NCBI RefSeq assembly: GCF_000262345.1 | Contig: NZ_AJTQ01000335.1 | Coordinates: 1-60,884 of the forward strand | Direction of reading: 5' to 3' | Source of the DNA: Streptomyces xiaopingdaonensis | GTDB taxonomy: Bacteria; Actinomycetota; Actinomycetes; Streptomycetales; Streptomycetaceae | DNA: 60,884 bases | The notes under the pieces: model-generated | What the model was told of the DNA's origin: nothing | The model's database searches: none | The model's input: the letters and a program-made list of their open reading frames with translations, nothing else | Shown: piece after piece, positions 34,208 through 43,300 of the stretch | Position numbering within the stretch: position 1 is the first letter of the stretch | Layout of the letters: each line of letters starts with the position of its first letter | Position numbers and translations under genes: made by a program

Positions 34208-35020
34208 ATGAACGTTCTGATCGTCGACGACGACAAAGCGGCAGCCGAGGAAATGGAGCGGACACTTTCACTGCACGGCCACCACACCCGACGGGTTCGC
34301 ACCGGAGGCGAAGCCCTCGACCAACTCACCGGCGCGACACTCGTCCTGCTGGAACTCAGCCTGCCCGACCTGAAGGGGCACGAGGTCTGCCGCCGCATCC
34401 GCGCACGCTCCTGTGTCCCGGTCATCACGATCAGCGGGCACACCGACGAACTCGACCGTGTCATGGCCCTGCACCTGGGCGCGGACGACTTCATCACCAA
34501 GCCCGTGGGACGCCACGAGCTCATCGCCCGCATCCAGGCCGTCTTCCGGCGCACCGCCGGCTGCCCCGAACACGACGCCGGCACCACCGCCCACGTCGAG
34601 GACGCCGAACCGCCCGCGGCACCCGCGCCCTCGGCCACCGTCATCCCCGCGCCGACACAGCCCCCGACGGCCACCGCCGGGGAGCTGCGCGCCGGCCCCC
34701 TCCGGGTCAACCTGCGCACCCGCAAGGTGCTACTGGAGGAACTCGAAATCCGCACCACACGCAAGGAGTTCGACCTGCTCGCCCTGCTCCTCCGGGAGCC
34801 GGGGATCGTCCTGGAACGGCGGCGCATCATGGCCCAGGTGTGGAACGACAACTGGGCCGGCTCCACCCGTACCCTCGACGTCCACATCGGCTCGCTGCGC
34901 GCCAAGCTCGGCAGCACCGCGTGGATCGAGACCGTACGCGGTGTCGGCTACCGCCTCACCGTGCCGGCTGCCGCGATGGCCGTCCTCCCGGTAGGCCGGC
35001 CACGCCTTCGGCTGACGTGA
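34208..35020 (+). CDS. OmpR-type regulator with altered receiver
   Basis: 270 residues from the ATG at 34208. The receiver has VLIVDDDKAA and the switch Lys in FITKPVG. The residue that should be the phospho-Asp is Glu: LVLLELSLPD instead of the usual LLDLxLPD. A Pro/Ala-rich linker (about 125-165) leads to a winged helix (RKEFDLLALLLREPGIVLER, then TLDVHIGSLRAKLG, RGVGYRL). Atypical regulators such as JadR1 control Streptomyces antibiotic clusters without phosphorylation. A receptor-type operator upstream places it below the GBL signal. Confidence 0.9.
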   Translation: MNVLIVDDDKAAAEEMERTLSLHGHHTRRVRTGGEALDQLTGATLVLLELSLPDLKGHEVCRRIRARSCVPVITISGHTDELDRVMALHLGADDFITKPVGRHELIARIQAVFRRTAGCPEHDAGTTAHVEDAEPPAAPAPSATVIPAPTQPPTATAGELRAGPLRVNLRTRKVLLEELEIRTTRKEFDLLALLLREPGIVLERRRIMAQVWNDNWAGSTRTLDVHIGSLRAKLGSTAWIETVRGVGYRLTVPAAAMAVLPVGRPRLRLT

Positions 35021-35173
35021 AGTCGCCGCGAGGTTGACGCCCGACGTCGGCGGCAGAGTCGGGCTCTCACCGCTGGGGAGTCCCGGGGGCCTCGCCGTAC
35101 GTCCGGCGGCGGCCGAGGGACGGACGGTCGACGGGCCCGTCGACCGCATGTCTCGCAGCCCACCGCAAGACGC

Positions 35174-36058
35174 TCACCGCAGCCCTGCCTGCCCGTACTC
35201 CCGAACACCGGGGTGCGCAACGGCCTCTTCGCCTGCCGCGCCGTCAAGCTCCGCGCCCGGCCGGGTTTCCGTCGGCCCGCCCCGGCCCTGCTGATCCGCA
35301 ACCGGAACTCCGACGCCCCCGGCCCGTGCGGAGCCGGTCACGGTACCTCCTTCGAGCAGCTGACCGGGGGCCCTGTCAGCAAGGTAGAAGTGGCCGCCCG
35401 GAACGGTCAGTTGCCGGAACGGGCCGTTCGTCTCCGCTCTCCAGGCAGCGGACTGGGCGGTACTCACCGAGGGGTCCGCGTCACCCACGACGGCGCTGAC
35501 CCGGCAGGTGAGAGGCGGTCCCGGGCGGTACTCGTAGGCGCTCAGCATGCGGAAATCGCCGATGACGTACGGCATGACGAGTTGTCTGAAGGCCGGGTCG
35601 GAGAGAAGCTCAGCGTCCGTGCCGCCCAGGGACAAGAGCCTCGCGGCGGCAGCGTCCGTGTCCTCGTCGAGGTCGGCGGGCCGCACCCGGCTCGAACGCG
35701 GGCTGGGGCATGCCGAAACGTGCAGATGCGAGAGCGCGATTCCACGGGCTTCGAGCCGCCGGGCGGCCTCGAAGGCCACCAGTGCTCCCATGCTGTGCCC
35801 GAAGAAGACCAACGGCGTTTCGTCGGACTGCTGCTCGACGACCGTGGCTATCTCCGCTGCCATCCCGGTCAGGCCGCCGGCCGGCGGGGCTTCCCCGATC
35901 CGGGCGGCCCGACCCGGGTAGCAGACCGCGTGCACTTCCGTGGTGCGCAGCTCGGACGCCCAGCGACGGAAGTAGGAGGCGGAACCTCCGGCATGCGGGA
36001 AGCAGACGAGTCGCCGCCGAGCGCGCGGGTCCGACCGCAGACACTGCAGCCAAGTCAT
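35174..36058 (-). CDS. Type II thioesterase with C-terminal extension
   Basis: 294 residues; the ATG at 36058 overlaps the NRPS stop by 4 bases. The alpha/beta-hydrolase triad is visible: Ser in FFGHSMGALVAFE (near residue 92), Asp in VVGDADPSVS, His in VPGGHFYLAD. PHAGGSASYF forms the oxyanion region. Type II thioesterases hydrolyse wrong or stalled acyl groups from carrier proteins. A tail of about 60 residues past the catalytic His is longer than usual. No integral thioesterase exists in the assembly line, so it could also take part in release. Confidence 0.93.
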   Translation of the reverse strand: MTWLQCLRSDPRARRRLVCFPHAGGSASYFRRWASELRTTEVHAVCYPGRAARIGEAPPAGGLTGMAAEIATVVEQQSDETPLVFFGHSMGALVAFEAARRLEARGIALSHLHVSACPSPRSSRVRPADLDEDTDAAAARLLSLGGTDAELLSDPAFRQLVMPYVIGDFRMLSAYEYRPGPPLTCRVSAVVGDADPSVSTAQSAAWRAETNGPFRQLTVPGGHFYLADRAPGQLLEGGTVTGSARAGGVGVPVADQQGRGGPTETRPGAELDGAAGEEAVAHPGVREYGQAGLR

Positions 36059-38652
36059 CGCGGCGCCTTGCCGACCGGAGACGCACCGTCACTCGCGTCG
36101 TCCGTACGCGAGGCGCGCCTCCTGCGCGCCTGAAGAGCCAGGGCCCGCCTGTCTCGGCTGCGGGGTTCCGGGGCGGCGCTTCCCGCGCCGTCACCGCCTT
36201 CACGCACCAGGGCCGCCTGGGCGGCGACCGTGGTGTGCCGGAAGAGGTCGACGGGCGAGGGACGTACGCCCGTCTGTGCTTCCAAAGCGTCCTGGAGCCG
36301 GAACATCATCAGCGAATGTCCGCCGAGATCGAAGAAGTTGACGGTGGACGGGACCTCCGAGATGCCGAGCACTTCGCCCCATGCCGTGGCGACGCGGGCC
36401 GTCAGATCCGCGGCGGCCGTCCGGTCGCCCGGCGGTTGCCGACGTGCAGCGGGCGCTGCCGCGTCACGTGCCATCGCGCTCAGGGCCGCCCGGTCGACCT
36501 TGCCGTTGGCGGTGCGCGGGAGGCGGTCGAGGAGATGGATTCGGGCCGGGATCGTCGCAGCGGACAGGGTGCGCGCCAGTTCCGTGCGCATGTCCTCCTG
36601 AGTCGTGGAGTGCCGAGCCGAGACGAAGCCCACGAGCGAGGTGCGGCTGTCGTCCAGCACCACTGCGGCGTCACGGACCGCGGGGAGGCCGTGCAGCGCC
36701 GCTTCCACCGCACCGATTTCGATGCGATGGCCACGGATCTTGACCTGGTGGTCCCGGCGGCCGAGGAACTGCAGCGTTCCTTCGGCGCTCCAGCGCACGA
36801 GGTCCCCCGTCAGGTACATCCGCGCGTGCGTGTCACCGGCGAAGGGATCGCGGACGAAGGCGCGTTCGGTGGCGTCGGGCCGGCCGAAGTAGCCACGGGC
36901 CACGCCCGCGCCGCCGACGGCCAGTTCGCCCGTCACTCCCCGGGGAAGCAGGCGGCGGTCGTCGTCCAGGACATAGAGAGCGGCGCCAGGAACCGGTCCG
37001 CCGATGTCCGGGGACGCTGCTTGCTCGAAGAGGCGGTAGCTGGCCCAGACCGTCGTCTCGGTCGGCCCGTACTCGTTGACGAGGGAGGCCGTCTCGCCGA
37101 GCAGTCCGAAATGGCGCTCCAGCAGGTTCCCGGTCAGCGGTTCGCCCGCCACGACCACCGTGTCCAGGCAACGCAACCGATGGGCGCCCAGCGATTCGGC
37201 CGCGTCCAGCAGCACGCTGTGCAGCGAGGGGACGCACAAGAGGTGGGTGACACGGTGTTCTTCCACGAGCTTCACGAGGCGTTCCGTGTCCCGCACCTCG
37301 TCCTGCTGCGCGACCACGATCCGGCCACCCGCGGTGAGAGTGCCCCAGATGCCCGCCGCCGAGGAGTCGAAGGCGAGCGGAGACACCAGCAGGAACACCG
37401 GACGCCCCGGATAGACGCTGCGCCGGGCCGACGTCGAGGCAGCGAGCTGGGCATGCTCGACGACCACGCCTTTGGGCTCGCCTGTGGTACCGGAGGTGTA
37501 GATCAAGTAGGCGGCGTCGTTGGCGCCGCAGCTCACGGGCGTGGGGGTTGCCGTTTCTCCGGCGGTCCCGTCGAGGTCGACGGCGGGCAGGCCGAGCCCG
37601 GAGGCGCGGTCCCGGAGAGTGGCCGTCGTGAGCACGGCGGAAACCTGGGCGTCGGAGAACACCGCCGTTACGCGGTCGTCGGGCTGGGACGGGTCCACCG
37701 GCACGTAGGCGGCTCCGGCGTCCAGGACCCCCAGCACTCCCGCGATCATCGCGACTGAGGGCTCCGCGAGCACTCCGACCCGGTCGCCGGGGCCCACGCC
37801 GAGTGCCTGGAGCTGTTTGCTCAGAGCCTCGGCCCACCCGTCGAGCCCGGCGTAGTCGAGCCGGTCGCCTCCGGACACGACGGCTACGGCTCCCGGATTC
37901 TCAGCGGCCTGCCGGTGCACTGCGACGTGCACCGGCTCCAGCGGAGCAGCCGGCAGTGCGGAGCCGCGCCCGAGGGCGAGCAACTCGGCCCGCTCAGCGC
38001 CGACGACCGACTGCATGTCGTCCACCGGGGAGTCTTTCTCCGCGTTGGCCAGCGCGCTCAGCACCGCCTGCATTTCCCCGAGAAAGCGCAGCACATCGGC
38101 TTCGGGGTACCGCAAGCCGTCGTACTCGGCGGACAGTTCGACCGCATTCCCGCGCTCCTTGAGATCCACCACCAGTTCGTACTCGTCGCCGGGGCCTAGC
38201 GGGAGCGGACCGGCTCCGTCGGCCGTGTGCCGCAGCAGCATTCGCCGAGCAGGCATGTCCGACCACTCGGCGGGCCGGCCGCCGCTCCTGGGCCCACCGT
38301 TCTCGTACGCGGATCGGACCTCCGTGAGCAGGTCCGTGCATGTGCTGCCTGATGGCAACCGCACGGCCACCGGGACGGCAACGGTCGTGTCAGTGGTGAG
38401 GGTGTCGGTGACAGTCAGGGCGTGACCGGCGCGGCGGCTGAGAACGATCGCGAGTGCCGCGAGGCCGACGGAGTGCACCGTGCAGCCGTGCCGATCGGCA
38501 GTGGCCTGCGGGGAAACACGCACGTCGGTCGGGAGCAGCGCGGTCGTGCGCCGTACCGGGCCTGAGGAGTCGGTCTCGGCAAGGCCGAGCGGATGCGCAC
38601 CGCAGGCATCGCGCAGGTCACGGCCGTCGGACGCGGGGAGAGAGCATGCCAT
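36055..38652 (-). CDS. NRPS module: partial condensation, adenylation, PCP
   Basis: 865 residues. Residues 1-215 resemble only the C-terminal half of a condensation domain; the HHxxxDG motif is absent. The adenylation domain (about 230-720) has YLIYTSGTTGEPKG, FDSS, NEYGPTETT, YLTGDLVRW and NGKVDR. My alignment to GrsA gives selectivity residues D-S-A-L-V-A-E-V-W-K, which I cannot assign. A PCP with FFDLGGHSLMMF lies near residue 775, then a basic tail. It probably starts or receives the chain with one amino acid. TTGCCA boxes lie about 90-140 bases upstream of the start. Confidence 0.92.
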   Translation of the reverse strand: MACSLPASDGRDLRDACGAHPLGLAETDSSGPVRRTTALLPTDVRVSPQATADRHGCTVHSVGLAALAIVLSRRAGHALTVTDTLTTDTTVAVPVAVRLPSGSTCTDLLTEVRSAYENGGPRSGGRPAEWSDMPARRMLLRHTADGAGPLPLGPGDEYELVVDLKERGNAVELSAEYDGLRYPEADVLRFLGEMQAVLSALANAEKDSPVDDMQSVVGAERAELLALGRGSALPAAPLEPVHVAVHRQAAENPGAVAVVSGGDRLDYAGLDGWAEALSKQLQALGVGPGDRVGVLAEPSVAMIAGVLGVLDAGAAYVPVDPSQPDDRVTAVFSDAQVSAVLTTATLRDRASGLGLPAVDLDGTAGETATPTPVSCGANDAAYLIYTSGTTGEPKGVVVEHAQLAASTSARRSVYPGRPVFLLVSPLAFDSSAAGIWGTLTAGGRIVVAQQDEVRDTERLVKLVEEHRVTHLLCVPSLHSVLLDAAESLGAHRLRCLDTVVVAGEPLTGNLLERHFGLLGETASLVNEYGPTETTVWASYRLFEQAASPDIGGPVPGAALYVLDDDRRLLPRGVTGELAVGGAGVARGYFGRPDATERAFVRDPFAGDTHARMYLTGDLVRWSAEGTLQFLGRRDHQVKIRGHRIEIGAVEAALHGLPAVRDAAVVLDDSRTSLVGFVSARHSTTQEDMRTELARTLSAATIPARIHLLDRLPRTANGKVDRAALSAMARDAAAPAARRQPPGDRTAAADLTARVATAWGEVLGISEVPSTVNFFDLGGHSLMMFRLQDALEAQTGVRPSPVDLFRHTTVAAQAALVREGGDGAGSAAPEPRSRDRRALALQARRRRASRTDDASDGASPVGKAPR

Positions 38653-38731
38653 GGAAACTCCTTACTGACGGTCGGTGGGTGGGTGAGCGGAGTGACAGCG
38701 TGCGGCGACAGTAGCCCTCCGGCAGAAGGCT

Positions 38732-38794
38732 GGGCAAGTATTCTTCGCAATATTGGCAAGCCAGTGCCAGCTTCTTGCCAAGACTGGCAAGGAG
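38732..38794. promoter_or_regulatory. TTGCCA box array between NRPS and MFS genes
   Basis: Leftward, CTCCTTGCCA starts at 38794 and GAAGAAT lies at 38746-38740, within TGCGAAGAATA. In between are TTGCCA-AGAC-TGGCAA (38775-38790) and TTGGCAAG (38753-38760); two boxes are 11 bases apart, as in winged-helix activator sites. The array could serve both the leftward NRPS and the rightward MFS gene. Confidence 0.6.
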
Positions 38795-38861
38795 GTCTTA
38801 GCGTCGGGACAGGTCGCACCGAACGAGCAGGTCGGCACGGTTTCGCCAAGAGGGAGCTGTC

Positions 38862-40097
38862 TTGCCCATTTCCCCCTCCGCCTCCCGCGGCTCCACCCTT
38901 GCCCAGCCTTCTGCCAGGCGAGTGAACGTCCTGGTCATGTCGGTCGCGGGGGCTGTCACGGTTGCCAACATCTACTATCCGCAGCCTCTCCTGGAGGCGA
39001 TCGCCCGCAGCCTCGACATCTCGGAGAACAGCGCAGGTCTCATAGCCTCCGCAGCCCAGATCGGCTACGCGATCGGCATCCTGCTCATCGTGCCGCTCGC
39101 CGACGTCGCCCGGGTCCGGCGGCTGACCACTGCGCTGCTCACCGCCACCAGCGTCGCGCTGCTGGTCGCCGCGGCCGCTCCCAACCTGCTCACCCTCACG
39201 GTCGCCACCCTTGCCGTCTCCACAGCCACGGTGGTGCCGCAGGTCATCACGCCCGTTGCGGCCGCCATGGCAGGTCCGCAACGCAGCGGCCAGGTCGTCG
39301 GCCTCATCAGTCTCGGACTGACCCTCGGCTCGACACTCTCGCGCACGGTGTCCGGGACGATTTCCGACGCGGCCGGCAATTGGCGCGCGGCGTACCTGGT
39401 CGCGGCGGCCCTCACCGCTGCTCTCGTTCTCGTTCTCCCGCGCTGCATGCCGGAGCGGCTCCATCGCGAGGGCAACCGAATGCCGTATCACCGACTGCTG
39501 GCAAGCCTGCCCGGACTGCTCGCAGCCCATCGTGAAGTGCGCCTGGCCGCGTTCCTCGGGGCAACGGTGCTCGCCGCTTACAACGCCTTCTGGGCCATCC
39601 TCTCGTTCCACATAGCCGGCGCTCCGTTCCATCGGGGGGCCGGCTTCGTCGGTCTCTTCAGCCTGTTCACGCTCCCCGTGGCACTGATGTCCGCATACGC
39701 GGGCCGGCTCAACGACCGATACGGGCCGACCGCGGTCAACGCGTGGGCACTTGCCTGTATCGGTGCGGCATTCGCCTCGTTCGGTTTATTCGGACACTCG
39801 ATGGTCGCCCTCGTGATCGGCAGCAACTTCCTGACACTCGGTACCAGCGCCAGCCAAATCGCCAACCAGGCCCGCATCTTCGTGCTCGGCGGGGAGACCG
39901 CGGCTCGACTGAACACCATTTTCATGCTCTCGTCCTTCGCCGGCGGTGCCATCGGTTCGCTCGCCGCCGCGTCCGCCTACGAAGTCCATGGCTGGACGGG
40001 CATGGTGCTGACGGGAACGGGCTTCACGGCATTGACCGCGGTGGCACTCGTCTGGGGCCTGGTACGGCGCGCCGGACCGGTCGCGGATTCCCCCTGA
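38862..40097 (+). CDS. MFS transporter
   Basis: 411 residues, about 12 membrane segments, from a TTG start at 38862 with GAGGGAG 6 bases upstream; a GTG further in is an alternative. Features are NIYYPQPLLEAIARSLDIS and AQIGYAIGILLIVPLAD, a motif A-like loop typical of the DHA1 drug-efflux group. Codon 309 is TTA (39786-39788). It lies between the divergent NRPS and the PKS genes, so it probably exports the product or an intermediate. Confidence 0.88.
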   Translation: MPISPSASRGSTLAQPSARRVNVLVMSVAGAVTVANIYYPQPLLEAIARSLDISENSAGLIASAAQIGYAIGILLIVPLADVARVRRLTTALLTATSVALLVAAAAPNLLTLTVATLAVSTATVVPQVITPVAAAMAGPQRSGQVVGLISLGLTLGSTLSRTVSGTISDAAGNWRAAYLVAAALTAALVLVLPRCMPERLHREGNRMPYHRLLASLPGLLAAHREVRLAAFLGATVLAAYNAFWAILSFHIAGAPFHRGAGFVGLFSLFTLPVALMSAYAGRLNDRYGPTAVNAWALACIGAAFASFGLFGHSMVALVIGSNFLTLGTSASQIANQARIFVLGGETAARLNTIFMLSSFAGGAIGSLAAASAYEVHGWTGMVLTGTGFTALTAVALVWGLVRRAGPVADSP

Positions 40098-40219
40098 CCC
40101 CCTTCCCTTCCGCCTCGGAGCAACACTCCCCGGCTTCCGCTTCCCGACCGGCCGGAGCCGCTGGGGCGTTCCGGGGGCCGTCCACTCCACGTGACCCCAA
40201 CGCTTTCGCCGGAGGAAGT

Positions 40220-40309
40220 ATGAGCATTGCCCTCCCCCAACTCCCGCCAGCAGGCCGGAAAGAACTCACGCGAGTGCCGCAGCACCCCTGCCAGGAGGCG
40301 ACGAAATGA
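40220..40309 (+). CDS. 29-residue ORF coupled to the PKS start
   Basis: The ATG at 40220 follows GGAGGAAGT, a strong ribosome binding site. The product has 29 residues (MSIALPQLPPAGRKELT at the N-terminus, one Cys near the end). Its TGA overlaps the PKS ATG (ATGA), so ribosomes ending here can start the PKS. It could be a leader that sets PKS translation, a docking-like peptide, or a small product. No family is recognised. Confidence 0.5.
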   Translation: MSIALPQLPPAGRKELTRVPQHPCQEATK

Positions 40310-43300
40310 CCCGTGATCGCTCTCTCGACGTGGCCGTCACAGGTATGGCAGCCCGCTTTCCGGAGTCCGAAGACCTCGATCAGTGGTGGGCCGCTCTGCA
40401 GGCCGGCCGGATATTGACCCGGCGTCTGGAGAGAAGCGACCTGCTCGACGCCGGTGTGGAACCCGAGTTGGTCGACGACCCGCAGTATGTCCCCGTCCGC
40501 GGCTATCTGGCGGACGCCAACAATTTCGACAACGAGCTCTTCGGCATAACTCCCCGGGACGCCGAACTGATGGACCCCCAGGCGCGCCTGATGCTGGAAA
40601 CCGCGTGGCGGGCTCTGGAAGACGCGGGCGTATCCCCTCTCAACGCCACGAGCCCCACGGGCGTCTACGCCTCCGCGAGTGGCAGCGCCTACCTTCGCCG
40701 CATGCTGAGCGCGGGCGGACTGGCTCCCGCGGCGCTCGAACAGGCGTTGCGCGGCACCGAGCCCGATTACCTGGCCAGCCGGATCGCGTACCGGCTCGGG
40801 CTGACAGGTCCTGCGCTCACCGTGCAGACAGCCTGTTCCTCCTCTCTCGTCGCCGTCCATACGGCCGTCCAGGCACTGCTCAACGGCGACTGCGACCAGG
40901 CCGTCGTGGTGGCCGCGGGAGTCGACTTCCCGCAGGCGGGCCACCGCTACGTGCCGGGCGGCATCCTTTCCGCCTCCGGAGTCTGCCGGCCCTTCGACGC
41001 GAACGCCGACGGCGCGGTGGCCGGCTCCGGGGTGGTGTGCCTGGTGCTGCGCCCGCTGGCGGACGCTCTCGCCTCGGGGCCGCAGCCGCACGGCGTCATC
41101 GTCGGTACGGCAATCAACAACGACGGCTCCGACAAGGCCGGCTACAACGCACCCTCCGGCCGCGGTCAGGAAGCCGTGATCCGCGCCGCGCTGCGCAACG
41201 GAGAGGTCGACGCCTCCTCCCTCGGCTATCTGGAGGCGCACGCCACGGGCACGTCAGTAGGCGACCCGATCGAGTGGTCGGCGGCTTCCGCTGCCCTCCA
41301 CGGCATGGGCGCAGGCGCCGGCCAAGTGGCCCTGGGAGCGACCAAGGCCAACATCGGGCACCTGGACGCGGCGGCCGGCCTTGCCTCGCTGCTCAAGGCG
41401 CTGCTGGTGGTGAAGACGGGCACGGTGCCGCCCGTCGCCGGGTTCAGCGAGCTCAACCCCCTTCTGGAGACGGCGAATTCTCCTCTGTACGTACCCGTCG
41501 AGGCGGCTGGTTGGACAGGGCCGGCACCGCGCCGCGCCGGAGTCAGCTCGTTCGGTATCGGGGGCACCAACGCCCACGTCATCGTCGAGCAAGCCCCGCA
41601 GGCCGCTGCCGACCGAGACACGGAGGACGCGCGCGAGCGGCTGGTCGTGCTGTCCGCCGGGACGCCCGAGGCCCTGCAGCGCTCCACCGCGCGGCTCTCG
41701 GCACATCTCGGCGAGGACGGGGCCAGCCTGGCCGACGTCGCTCGTACACTCGCCACCGGCCGCGCCCAACTGCCCTGTCGCCGTGCGGTGACGGGGCGCA
41801 CCAGCACCCAGGTGGCCGAGCGCCTCAGCGCGGGCCAGGGCGCCGTGCACGGCACTCCGGCAGGAGAGCCGGCCCCCGTGATCTTCCTCTTCCCGGGACA
41901 GGGCACCCAGCAGCCCGGCATGGCCCTGCCTCTTCTCGACACCCTCCCCGGCTTCTCGCAAGCGCTGGACACCTGCCTTGCCGCCTTCCCCGACGAGCAG
42001 GCGGCGACCTTGCGCCGAGCGCTGACGGACGCCGACTTCCCGGCCGCGGAACTCGAGTCGACGGCACTCGCGCAACCGGCCCTGTTCGCCGTCGAGTACG
42101 CGGCGGCAACTGCGCTGACCGCGCTGGGAATCGCCCCGTCCGTACTCGTCGGGCACAGCCTCGGGGAGATCACCGCTGCAACCCTCGCGGGAGTTCTCAC
42201 GCCGACCGACGCCGCCCGGTTCGTCACCGCCCGCGGACTCGCCATGCAGGGCTGCGCGTCCGGCGCCATGCTCGCCCTGCACTGCGACGAGGCCCGAGCG
42301 ACGAAGCTGATCGACGAGTACGGCGCCGGACTCGAGCTGGCCGCGGTGAACGGCCCGGAAAACTGCGTGGTGGCCGGTCCGGTCGACGCGATCGAGGCGT
42401 TCGGTTCCCGGCTCGACGACCGGATCGTCCGCCAACGGCTGCGGACGGGGAACGCCTTCCACTCAGCCCTCGTGGAGCCCGCGATCCCCGAGTTGCAGAC
42501 CGCGCTGCGCGACGTCCGGCTCGCGCCTCCGTGCCTGCCGCTCGCGACCAACACCACCGGCCGGCTCGTCCCCGCGGGTGCCGAGATCAAGCCCGACATG
42601 TTCGCCGAGCAGGCCCGCCGCACGGTCAGGTTCCACGACGCGCTCACCTCGGTGTTCGCGGCCCACCCCGACGCCGTGACCGTCGAGGTCGGTCCCGGCA
42701 GGACGCTGTCGGCGTTGGCGGAGTCCGTCGGCCTGACGACCGTTCCGCTTGCCGCCGCGCGGCCCGGAAGTCCGGGCACGGGGCCGCTCGCCGCGTTGGG
42801 CGAGCTGTGGGTCATGGGGCAGCCCGTCGACCCGGCGGTGCTCTGCGAGGACGGCCGCCCGACCCGCTTGCCCGGTTACCAGTTCGCCGGTCCCGACTGG
42901 ATCGCACCCGAGGCCCTGCCGGTCGAGGTGCCGACCACCGCCCCGGCACCGTCGGCGACACCCGCGCCTGCGGCCGCCGCGCCGGCCGCGGAGAGCAGGG
43001 CTTCCACGGACCCGCGGGAAACGGTGGCCCGGGCCTGGTCGGCGCACCTCGGTCGGTCCGATCTCACGGACGACGTCGACTTCTTCGAGCTCGGCGGTGA
43101 CTCTCTCCTGATCACCCGCATCACCGCCGACGTCGCGGGGGAGCTCGGCCTCGACATCCCCGTCCGCGACATGCTCGCCGCCCGTACGCTCGGCGGCCAG
43201 CGCGCGGTGGTGGCGGCTCTGCTGGCGGGCGAAACGGACGAGGAAGCCGACTACCTCGACCTCAACCGGGCCCTCTGGGACGAGCGGGTGCCCATCCACA

